Shown here: in pieces, positions 35,280 through 42,276 of the stretch
How the letters are laid out: the number at the start of each line of letters is the position of its first letter
Numbering within the stretch: the stretch's first letter is position 1
Notes under the pieces: generated by a model
Databases searched by the model: none
What the model saw: only the letters and a program-made list of their open reading frames with translations
What the model was told of the DNA's origin: nothing
From: RPRB01 sp035543115
Lineage (GTDB): Bacteria > Myxococcota > Myxococcia > Myxococcales > Myxococcaceae
DNA length: 64,000 nt
Direction of reading: 5' to 3'
Assembly: GCA_035543115.1 (NCBI GenBank)
Contig: DATKKF010000027.1
Span: 1-64,000, forward strand
Translations under genes and position numbers: made by a program

Positions 35280-36178
35280 GGCCGGACTCCCACCGCCACC
35301 ATGCGCTCCTCGACCTTGCCGCCCCGGAGCAGCTTCAGCGGCAGCGAACGGCCCACCGCATCGTGCGCTAGCCGGGCGAGGAGGTCGTGCACGTCCTCCA
35401 TCGGCGTCCCGTCGAGGGAGAGGAGCACGTCGCCGAGCGCGAGGCCTGCCGCATCCGACGGCCCCCCTGGCTCCACCGAGAGCACCAGGAGTCCGGTCTC
35501 CTGCCCGGCCGCGGCCCGGGCCTGTCCCTGGAGCCGGACCGGCTGCGTGCCGACTCCGAGGTAGCCCCTGCGCACGCGCCCGTGCGCGAGCAGCTCGGAG
35601 GCCACGCGGGCCAGCGTCTCGGCCGGCAGCACCACCCGGCGCTCCCGGGGACCTCCGGAGACGTACATCCCGAGCACCCGGCCCTCGACGTCGGCCAGCG
35701 CCGCGCCGGCCAGCCCGGGGCGGGCCGAGACGTCGGCCTCGAGCGTCGCGTCCACCCGAGCACCCCAGGGAGTCAGGAAGCCGGGCTCCACCACCGACAG
35801 GACGCCGAGGCGGCTGCGGAGCGAACCTCGGGGTCGGGACACGGCGAGCACCAGGGTCCCTACCCGGCGCTGCGCCGGCTCCACCCAGCTCACGGGCGAG
35901 AGGCTCGCGCCCGGGACCCGGAGCAGCGCCAGGTCGAGACCCGGGTCGCGGCCGACGAGCTGGGCCGGATGCCAGGTTCCGCCGGCGTGGACGCGGAGGC
36001 CTTCCTCGCGATCCGCGGCGTGGGCGGCGGTGAGGACCAGGTCCTTCGCCTGGGCGATGCCGGTGATGGGCCAGCGGCGGCCCGAGACGGAGACGAGCCC
36101 CTCGCCCACCCGGGCGGTGGCGATGGCGAGCGCGTCGGAGAGGGCGGTGGCGGCGGCAAACGGAGACGGAGCAGTCAT
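35276..36178 (-). CDS. Catalytically dead HtrA-like pseudoprotease with PDZ domain
   Basis: 300 residues with the same fold and domain order as its downstream neighbour. The His (LTAAHAADR) and Asp (DPGLDLALLRV) positions survive, but the nucleophile motif that reads PGNSGGPL next door reads RPGLAGAALAD, with Ala in the Ser position and no oxyanion GNS. The PDZ domain (about 205-295, AAGLALGDVLLSLDGTPM) looks intact. A regulatory or scaffold role with the active HtrA is inferred from the GTGA overlap. ATG 36178 is used; the frame extends to 36214. Confidence 0.85.
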   Translation of the reverse strand: MTAPSPFAAATALSDALAIATARVGEGLVSVSGRRWPITGIAQAKDLVLTAAHAADREEGLRVHAGGTWHPAQLVGRDPGLDLALLRVPGASLSPVSWVEPAQRRVGTLVLAVSRPRGSLRSRLGVLSVVEPGFLTPWGARVDATLEADVSARPGLAGAALADVEGRVLGMYVSGGPRERRVVLPAETLARVASELLAHGRVRRGYLGVGTQPVRLQGQARAAAGQETGLLVLSVEPGGPSDAAGLALGDVLLSLDGTPMEDVHDLLARLAHDAVGRSLPLKLLRGGKVEERMVAVGVRP

Positions 36179-36265
36179 GGGCTCCAACGTACGAGCCTGC
36201 CCCCGCCGCCACATCGGCTGGATGGCGAGGGTGCGGACCTCCCCATCCGGGCAGGTCGACTCCGC

Positions 36266-36856
36266 TCAGAGCGTGACCAGGCCCAGGCGCGCCGCCCGCA
36301 CGACCGCCTCGGTCCGCCGCTCCACCCCGAGCTTCTGGAGGATGGAGTTGACGTGGAACTTCGCGGTGTGGGCGCTGATCTCCAGCGCGTCGGCGATGTC
36401 CCGGTTCGAGAGGCCGCGGGCGAGCAAGGCGAGGACCTCGCGCTCGCGGGGGGTGAAGGCCTCGGCACTCGCGGCCGGCCGTGGCTCCGGGGCCGGCCGG
36501 AGCGAGCTGAACCCGTGCTCGATGACCACCAGGCCCCGGGAGATTGCAAGCAAGGCTGCGTGAAGGGTGGCGGCGTCGGCCGTCCGGAGCACCGCCCCCG
36601 CCGCCCCGCCGGAGAGCGCCGCCCGGCCGGCCTGCTCCCCGGTCACCAGGGCCAGCACCGGGGGGCCTCCCGGTCCGAGGGCCGGCGGTGGCGCACTGGC
36701 GGTGTCCCACACCACCGCGTCCACCGGCGCGCCGGCCTCGACCGTCAAGGTGACGCCCGACTCGGCGAGGAGCCCGGCCAGCCCCGCCCGGACCAGCGGG
36801 TCCGACGAGGCGAGGAGCACGCGCCCGAGCCTGAGGGGTACTCCGTCCGGAGACAT
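36266..36856 (-). CDS. NarL/LuxR-type response regulator with atypical receiver
   Basis: 196 residues. The N-terminal half is receiver-like (RVLLASSDPLVRAGLAGLLAES, candidate phospho-Asp in VWDTASA) but the usual switch Lys region reads GAVLRTADA, so phosphorylation may be altered or lost. The C-terminal LuxR helix-turn-helix is strong (FTPREREVLALLARGLSNRDIADALEISAHTAKFHVNSILQKLG). No kinase is encoded beside it. ATG 36856 is taken; the frame stays open to 36997. It precedes the HtrA pair on the same strand with an 87-bp gap and may control it. Confidence 0.85.
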   Translation of the reverse strand: MSPDGVPLRLGRVLLASSDPLVRAGLAGLLAESGVTLTVEAGAPVDAVVWDTASAPPPALGPGGPPVLALVTGEQAGRAALSGGAAGAVLRTADAATLHAALLAISRGLVVIEHGFSSLRPAPEPRPAASAEAFTPREREVLALLARGLSNRDIADALEISAHTAKFHVNSILQKLGVERRTEAVVRAARLGLVTL

Positions 36857-36939
36857 CGCCCGGGATGCATGTCGGCCACCCAGGCTCGGCGCAATGCGCT
36901 CGTCGCTTCGACGTGAGGTCGCGGTGCTAGCGTGGGAAG

Positions 36940-37453
36940 ATGGGCCGGTGGGAGCCGCGATTCGACTTCTACTTCTCGGATCGCGGGGGCTGGCCATCCT
37001 CGACGTTCATCGACCTGGAGGCTCGAAAGCACGCTCCGCTCCCGTCGCACCCGGTCGCACTCCAGGCGCGCGTTCGGATGAGAGAACCTCGCCCGGACGG
37101 TCTGCGGAGCGCCGAGGAGGCCCCGGGCCTCTTCGCGTTCGAGGACGCGCTCGCCGAGCGCCTGGCGAGTGTGCTCGATGCGATCCTCGTCGCCCGATCG
37201 GTGACCCAGGGGTGGACGGACTTTGTCTTCTATGTGCCTTCGCCCAGGAGCCGGCGGCGGCGGCGGCGAACCTCACCGACTACCAGGTCGCCCTCACGCG
37301 GGCGCTCGATGGGACCTTTATGCCGAGCTCTCTCCAGACGCCCGCACCAGGCGGCAGATGATGGACCGCCGACTCCTCGAGATCCTCGACATCGTGCTCC
37401 CGCTCGGCGGGAGGTACGACGGCTGGGGGCTACGAGGTGCAGCGTTCCGGTGA
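36940..37453 (+). pseudogene. DUF695-like gene disrupted by two frameshifts
   Basis: From ATG 36940 the first frame reads like a DUF695 protein (RFDFYFSDRGGWPSSTFIDLEARKHAP, RVRMREPRPDGLRS) up to FVFYV near 37235. The family-like sequence then continues in other frames: about 37240-37315 in one (AAAANLTDYQVALTRALDGT) and from about 37310 in another (WDLYAELSPDARTRRQMMDRRLLEILD). The frame then ends at 37453. Two net frame changes are needed to restore one protein, so the gene is broken or the sequence has errors here. Function of DUF695 is unknown. Confidence 0.7.
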
Positions 37454-37457
37454 CGGC

Positions 37458-38264
37458 TCAGACCGCGGTCGAGGGCTGTGAGCGCCGCTCGGTGGCCTGC
37501 TCCGCGATCGCCTCCAGCCGGTCCGCCAGGGTATCGAGCCTCCGGTCGAGGCCGCGCGCGTTGGTGACGAAGATGCCCCGGGCCAGGGCGTAGGCGCCGA
37601 GGACCACCAGCGCCGCGCCGGCGAGCCCGGCCACCCACGGCAGGTGCAGCAGCGCGGGGATCATCCAGCCCACGTTGGCGCCGAACCCGCCGCCCACCCC
37701 TCCGACGATGCCGCCGAACAGGCCGCCGGCGAGCTGCGACCGGTCCGCGCTGAGGCGAATGACGGTCTTCCCGTCACGCGGCGCGACGGTGACCTCGATC
37801 GAGCTGGTGCCGGTGAACCCGGAGAGGGTGAGACTCCGCCCGATGGTGGAGATGCCGCCGGGCAGCATCCAGCGGCTGCCGACCGCGGAGGCCGAGAGCA
37901 CGTCGCGGATCTCCTGGGCCAGGCGCTCGTGGTGCTCGGCGCCGATCTCCCCGTTCACCACCCGCTCGATCGTCCGCCGCAGCGGGGCGCCGGCGATCGC
38001 CGCTCCGATGCCCTCCCCCACGTCCTCCTCGAGCTCGCGCGCTGCTTGCCGGACGGCCGACGGGTCGATGCCCGCGTCACGGGCCACGGCCTCGATCTCG
38101 CGCAGGTTGAGCGCCTCGCCCACCGTCCCGCGCTCGTGCTCGAGCTGGGCCGCGCGGCGGAGGATCGCCGCCACCTCCTCCTCGCCGTACGTCCGCTCGC
38201 GCAGCGGCTCGACCACGGTGTCGGGTCGCGACGCGACGGCAGGGCGTGGGCGTTCGGGAGGCAC
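37458..38264 (-). CDS. Membrane protein of unknown function
   Basis: Up to 268 residues. An N-terminal helical region (TYGEEEVAAILRRAAQLEHE, LREIEAVARDAGIDPSAVRQAARELEED) looks like a short regulatory or binding domain; a middle domain of about 90 residues carries beta-rich segments (STIGRSLTLSGFTGTSSIEVTVAP); a Gly-rich stretch GGLFGGIVGGVGGGFGANVG and two hydrophobic helices (about 185-235) follow, ending in a charged coiled tail. I know similar N-terminal pieces from SHOCT or kinase-linked membrane proteins but cannot name it. Confidence 0.7.
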   Translation of the reverse strand: MPPERPRPAVASRPDTVVEPLRERTYGEEEVAAILRRAAQLEHERGTVGEALNLREIEAVARDAGIDPSAVRQAARELEEDVGEGIGAAIAGAPLRRTIERVVNGEIGAEHHERLAQEIRDVLSASAVGSRWMLPGGISTIGRSLTLSGFTGTSSIEVTVAPRDGKTVIRLSADRSQLAGGLFGGIVGGVGGGFGANVGWMIPALLHLPWVAGLAGAALVVLGAYALARGIFVTNARGLDRRLDTLADRLEAIAEQATERRSQPSTAV

Positions 38265-38405
38265 GGCGGAGCCGCAAGACTAGCGCGACCCGGCGCCGAA
38301 GGCCTGAAACCGGCGTCACACGACCAGGTGCCAGGAGGGAGCCAGCCTCGGCGGATGTGCGACACCGCACGTCGCCAGCAGCGGTCGCGCCATGGCGTGA
38401 ATCTC

Positions 38406-39932
38406 CTAGTCGAACAGCCCGTGCAGGTAGAAGCCGTCCTCACCCGCGCGCCGGTACACCCACGCCGGCCCGAGCCCCTCGAGGTGCACGCGGTAGTAGT
38501 CGCGCTGGAATGGCGTCTCGGTCCACCACTGGCCGCCGAGGCGTTCCGGCCCGGCGACGGCCAAGACTTTTCGCCGCTTGCCGAGGACGCGCGCCGAGCG
38601 GAGCGCCCCGAGCGCATCCAGCTCCACCTCGATGCGCTCGCCCTCGCCGGAGAGGAGGCGCACCGGACGTTCCAGCTGCCAGTCGGGGGGAGGAGGAGGT
38701 GCGGGGGGTGCCCGCCGGGCCTCGGCGAACATCCCTGGGTCGCGCCGCGGCGGCCGGAAGGGCCCGGGCGCATGGGCCGCCTCGGGGCGGTGGTCGTCCG
38801 CCAGGACCGGACTGCCCAGCGCCTCCGGGCCGAGCGCGGTGGCCAGCCGCGCCAGCACCGTCTCCAGCGCCGCATCGCCCGACGGCGCATCCCCGAGCAC
38901 GCCCTGCTGTCCCCGGTCCTCGCAGGACTCGTCCACGGTGAGGACGAGGGTGGCCACCGGCGCATCGAGCCGCACCGACTCCAGCCGGTGGCGGACGAGG
39001 TCGAGCAGCAGCTTCGGATCCGTGGTCGGCCGCGCCAGCGCCAGCGGGACCGGATACGGCCCGGTGGGCTCGAGCACCAGGGTGAGCGTCAGCCGCACCG
39101 CGGCGCGCTGGCGGCCCCGGAGCCGAGCCGAGAGCCGATCCAGCGCGGCCTTGAGCGCGAAGAGCAGCGGCTCCAGTGACTCGGCGGGAGCCTCGAGCGT
39201 GCGCACCTCCTCCACCACCTCGGGCAGCACTGCCGGGAGGAGCCGCGTCTCGTCGTGCCCCTGCACCAGCCGCTGGGCCCGGAGCCCCGGGGCCCCGAGC
39301 CGGGAGATGACCTGGGTGGGCAGAAGCGCCCCGAGCTCGCCGAGCGTGGACAGCCCGAGCATCCGCAGCGAGGCGACCACGTCCGGGGCGTCCTCCAGCG
39401 CCTGCAGCGGCAGCGCGGCGAGCACGCGCTCCGAGTCACCCGGCGCCACGCACAGGCGCGTCCCGGCGCCGAAGCGGGCCAGGGCCCGGGAAGTGAACAG
39501 CTCGGAGGCGAGCACCACCCGCGCCCGATACCCGGCGGCCCGGGCCTGCGCCTCCACCTTCTCCACCAGCCCCATCTCTCCGCCGAAGAGCGAGGCCGCG
39601 GAGGCGTCCAGCCACAGCCCGTCCGGCGCCGAGGGCATGAAGGCAGGAGCGAAGCGGAGGAAGCCCTCGGCGAGCGAGGACAGCGCCTGGGCCTCGGCCA
39701 GCGCGTCGTAGAGCCCGTCGCGGAGCGCCGGGAGGAGCGCGCGCGCCGAGGTGAGCGTCATCCCCGCGCGGATGCCCTCGCGCTGCGCGACGCCGGAGGC
39801 GAAGACCACCCGGAGCGCCCCCTTCGCCTCGTGCGCCAGCGCCAGCGGCTGGCCGGCGAGCGCGGGCTCGTCCAGCACCCGGCGCTGCACCGGGAACCGC
39901 GGCAGGTGCACGTAGACGACGCGCTGGCTCAA
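38406..39932 (-). CDS. imuB: ImuB, catalytically inactive Y-family polymerase homologue
   Basis: ImuB bridges DnaE2 to the sliding clamp in the mutasome. It starts with the Y-family N-terminus RVVYVHLPRFPVQRR, but the palm acids expected near the start (MDxDxFF) are absent, as in other ImuB proteins; GLWLDASAASLFGG takes the place of the second catalytic motif. Finger/HhH segments (LRMLGLSTLGELGALL) and a C-terminal region with ERPVRLLSGE follow. The TTG at 39932 overlaps the ImuA stop as TTGA, so the start is unusual but positioned for coupling. About 508 residues. Confidence 0.88.
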   Translation of the reverse strand: MSQRVVYVHLPRFPVQRRVLDEPALAGQPLALAHEAKGALRVVFASGVAQREGIRAGMTLTSARALLPALRDGLYDALAEAQALSSLAEGFLRFAPAFMPSAPDGLWLDASAASLFGGEMGLVEKVEAQARAAGYRARVVLASELFTSRALARFGAGTRLCVAPGDSERVLAALPLQALEDAPDVVASLRMLGLSTLGELGALLPTQVISRLGAPGLRAQRLVQGHDETRLLPAVLPEVVEEVRTLEAPAESLEPLLFALKAALDRLSARLRGRQRAAVRLTLTLVLEPTGPYPVPLALARPTTDPKLLLDLVRHRLESVRLDAPVATLVLTVDESCEDRGQQGVLGDAPSGDAALETVLARLATALGPEALGSPVLADDHRPEAAHAPGPFRPPRRDPGMFAEARRAPPAPPPPPDWQLERPVRLLSGEGERIEVELDALGALRSARVLGKRRKVLAVAGPERLGGQWWTETPFQRDYYRVHLEGLGPAWVYRRAGEDGFYLHGLFD

Positions 39933-40768
39933 GACCCCACCCCGAGCGCCTGGGCGAACGAGGGCAGCGGCAGGTCTCTCCCCGGCCGCTGCCCCTGGAT
40001 GCCGATGTGCCCGTCGCGGAGCGTGCAGGCGCGCACCCGGCGGAAGGGCATGGAGGAGGCGGTGGGCACGGGCGGCGCGTCCAGCCCGTGGCTCCCGGCG
40101 CCCAGGTCGGAAGGACCGCCAGGGGTGAGCAGCTCCCACGGCACCTCCACCGCACGCGACGCCCCGCCCTGCCGGCTCCGCACCACCTCGAGGCGCATCC
40201 CGCGGTCGCCGCTGGCCGAGACATGGAGGCGCAGCGTGCCATCCGCCGGCGCCTCGAACGGCGTGAGGAGCAGGAGCAGCCCGCCGCTCCGGGTGGCGGC
40301 CTCGACCAGCCGACGGGACTCGGGCGGCGACAGACGGACGGGGGTGTGGGTCAGGTCCAGGCCCACCGCGGCGAACGCGCCGCTCCGGAGCAGCTGGAGC
40401 GCGCTCCAGGCCAGCTGCTTCGGCTCGGGAGGCCGGACGACGAGGAGCTGCTCCAGCCGGACCCCGAGCGGCGGGAGCGCCGGTGGGTAGAGCATCCGTG
40501 CCCCGTCCACCCAGGCCGCGAGCCGCAGCGCCCGGTGGGCCTCGGCGATGGCACGGAAGGCGAGCCGGGCCCGGCCCGACGCGGGCTCGCCCCAGAGCTC
40601 GACCACCTGCCCCAGCGGGAAGCCGCCTCCGGGCAACAGCCCATCCACCGGGGCCAGACCGGTGCGCAGCACCGAGAGCAGCTGGCGCGGCGCAGCCTGC
40701 AGCGTCCGGATCCGCTCCCGGAGCCGCTCGAGCACTGCCGGGTCTGCGCGGGCCTCCGCCGCCTCCAT
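39929..40768 (-). CDS. imuA: ImuA, RecA-like mutasome factor
   Basis: 279 residues. The RecA-like core has GGGFPLGQVVELWGEPASGRARLAFRAI, where the nucleotide loop reads GEPASGRA and lacks the Lys of a true Walker A, as in ImuA/SulA-like proteins. LGLDLTHTPVRLS and the C-terminal RMRLEVVRSRQGG region are typical. ATG 40768 is supported by GGGAGAGGCAGGG upstream and a LexA-like box at 40793-40809. It ends inside the imuB TTG. imuAB plus dnaE2 make the error-prone system described for Caulobacter, Mycobacterium and others; here the parts are split. Confidence 0.87.
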   Translation of the reverse strand: MEAAEARADPAVLERLRERIRTLQAAPRQLLSVLRTGLAPVDGLLPGGGFPLGQVVELWGEPASGRARLAFRAIAEAHRALRLAAWVDGARMLYPPALPPLGVRLEQLLVVRPPEPKQLAWSALQLLRSGAFAAVGLDLTHTPVRLSPPESRRLVEAATRSGGLLLLLTPFEAPADGTLRLHVSASGDRGMRLEVVRSRQGGASRAVEVPWELLTPGGPSDLGAGSHGLDAPPVPTASSMPFRRVRACTLRDGHIGIQGQRPGRDLPLPSFAQALGVGS

Positions 40769-40792
40769 GCGTCCCTGCCTCTCCCATCCGTT

Positions 40793-40809
40793 CTATACGT
40801 CCGTTCAGT
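40793..40809 (+). promoter_or_regulatory. LexA-like operator upstream of imuA
   Basis: CTATACGTCCGTTCAGT matches 16 of 17 positions of CTRHAMRYBYGTTCAGS (only the last base, T for S, is off). It lies 25 bp from the imuA ATG on the minus-strand side, where the promoter is expected. Together with the dnaE2 site it is strong evidence of a Myxococcota-type LexA regulon, although lexA is not in the window. Confidence 0.7.
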
Positions 40810-40884
40810 ATGCATGGGCCACTGACGGCGTCACCTCGAGACAGGATCGATGCGGAGCTCAGCCCTGGGAAGTGGAGGTGGGCG

Positions 40885-42165
40885 TCACCCGGCGCAGAGC
40901 AGCTTGACCTCGACGCGAGTGTCCGTCGGACGGCGGAGACAATCCTGCTGGAATCTCACCGCCGGGGGCTCGGTGGAGGTCTCCTCGACGAAGATGATGC
41001 CGCCGTTTGCCAGGGTGCATCGCTGCACGGTCCCATCGGCCCGGGTGATGTCCACAGCGAGGAGGCGGGGGTCGGGCACGTTGTCGGTGAGGGTCAGCGT
41101 CTGCGGAACGGACGCCACCTGGGCAATTGCCAGCAGGCTCTGGTGGTAGTCCGGTGCGCAGATCGAGTCGAGGTTGGTCAAGGTGGGGTCGAACGCCAGC
41201 GCCATCGCCCGGTGCCGGTAGCCGGGGCCGCCGCTGGTCGGGCAATCCACGTTCTGGATGACCAGCCCGCCGTCGCCCAGCGCGCCCTGGACCCCCTGCG
41301 CCACCTTGTCCGAGCGGGCGACCGGCGCGATCGCGCCCCAGAGGATCTCCCGGGGCCGTCCCTTGCCGTCGTCCAGCCGCTGGAAGGCAGTGACGTAGTC
41401 GCCGACGGGGGTGAGGAGGTCCTCGTGCAGGGTGCAGAAGTCCTGCCCCTCCGCGTCGGTGTAGAAGACCTTCGGATTGAGGTGGTCCTTCTCGCTGCAG
41501 TCGTCCTCGTCGCTCACCGCCACCACCAGGAGCCGCCCGCCGGGCCGGAGGAAGCCCGCGTTGGGGTTCCCGCCGTCGGGCAAGGTCGTCCAGAAGCCGG
41601 TCCCGGTGAGCGCGATGCGGGCCGCCTCGAAGGGCGTCTCCTGGAACGAGCCGTTGATGCCCAGGGCCTGGATGGCGGCGCTCAGGCGCGGCACGATCTC
41701 CGGATCGGGGTCGGTCAGCCAGCGCTCGCCCCCGCCCACACCGCCGTCGGCCGCCGGAAACTGACGCAGCCAGCCACCCTGCGGGTACTGGGTGAGGAAG
41801 AGACGGGTGTTGAAGTAGGCGGAGTAGACCGAGGTGTTGATCAGGCCCACGCGGAGGCTCTGCGTGACGCCGGCGCCGGCTTGAAGCACCTCCACGAAGG
41901 TGGGCAGCTCGCGGGCCACGCCCTCCTGCTCCTCGCTCATCGAGTTGCTGTCGTCGACGACGAAGAGGATGTCGGTCTGCACCGGCGCGAAGAGCGGCGC
42001 CTCGTAGGCGCAGGCCGCGGGCACGGTGGAGCCCGCCCGGTCCGGCGGTGCCTCGCAAGTGCACCCGCCGAGCGTGCTCAGCACACCGGCCACCAGGAGC
42101 GGCCAGTGGCCCCGTCGCTTGACGACATCCGGTTCTGCTCTATCGGTAAGGATCAGACGCAGCAT
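40885..42165 (-). CDS. vWA-domain lipoprotein
   Basis: Lipobox STLGGC after a hydrophobic stretch LLVAGVLSTLG; the start is taken at ATG 42165, giving a long leader of about 35 residues, and the frame runs on to 42255. The mature protein starts with the MIDAS motif DILFVVDDSNSMSEEQ (Asp-x-Ser-x-Ser), with a second metal region TGFWTTLPDGGN and VAVSDEDDCSEKDH, and several Cys. Von Willebrand type A surface lipoproteins of this type are abundant in myxobacteria; partners unknown. It is divergent from lon. Confidence 0.82.
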   Translation of the reverse strand: MLRLILTDRAEPDVVKRRGHWPLLVAGVLSTLGGCTCEAPPDRAGSTVPAACAYEAPLFAPVQTDILFVVDDSNSMSEEQEGVARELPTFVEVLQAGAGVTQSLRVGLINTSVYSAYFNTRLFLTQYPQGGWLRQFPAADGGVGGGERWLTDPDPEIVPRLSAAIQALGINGSFQETPFEAARIALTGTGFWTTLPDGGNPNAGFLRPGGRLLVVAVSDEDDCSEKDHLNPKVFYTDAEGQDFCTLHEDLLTPVGDYVTAFQRLDDGKGRPREILWGAIAPVARSDKVAQGVQGALGDGGLVIQNVDCPTSGGPGYRHRAMALAFDPTLTNLDSICAPDYHQSLLAIAQVASVPQTLTLTDNVPDPRLLAVDITRADGTVQRCTLANGGIIFVEETSTEPPAVRFQQDCLRRPTDTRVEVKLLCAG

Positions 42166-42276
42166 CTCAGCCGTTTCCAACGAAGGACTTTTGATTGCTA
42201 GCCTCTGTTCCAGGCAGTACGGGACAAGGGCGAGGTCCTGCAGTTTCCGACGCACCTGAACGGAGCGCGAATTTTC

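Noticed and set aside
42255..42271. CTGAAC upstream of lon as another LexA box
   Set aside because: Only the six-base core fits; most of the other half (TTCGCGCTCC) mismatches the consensus.
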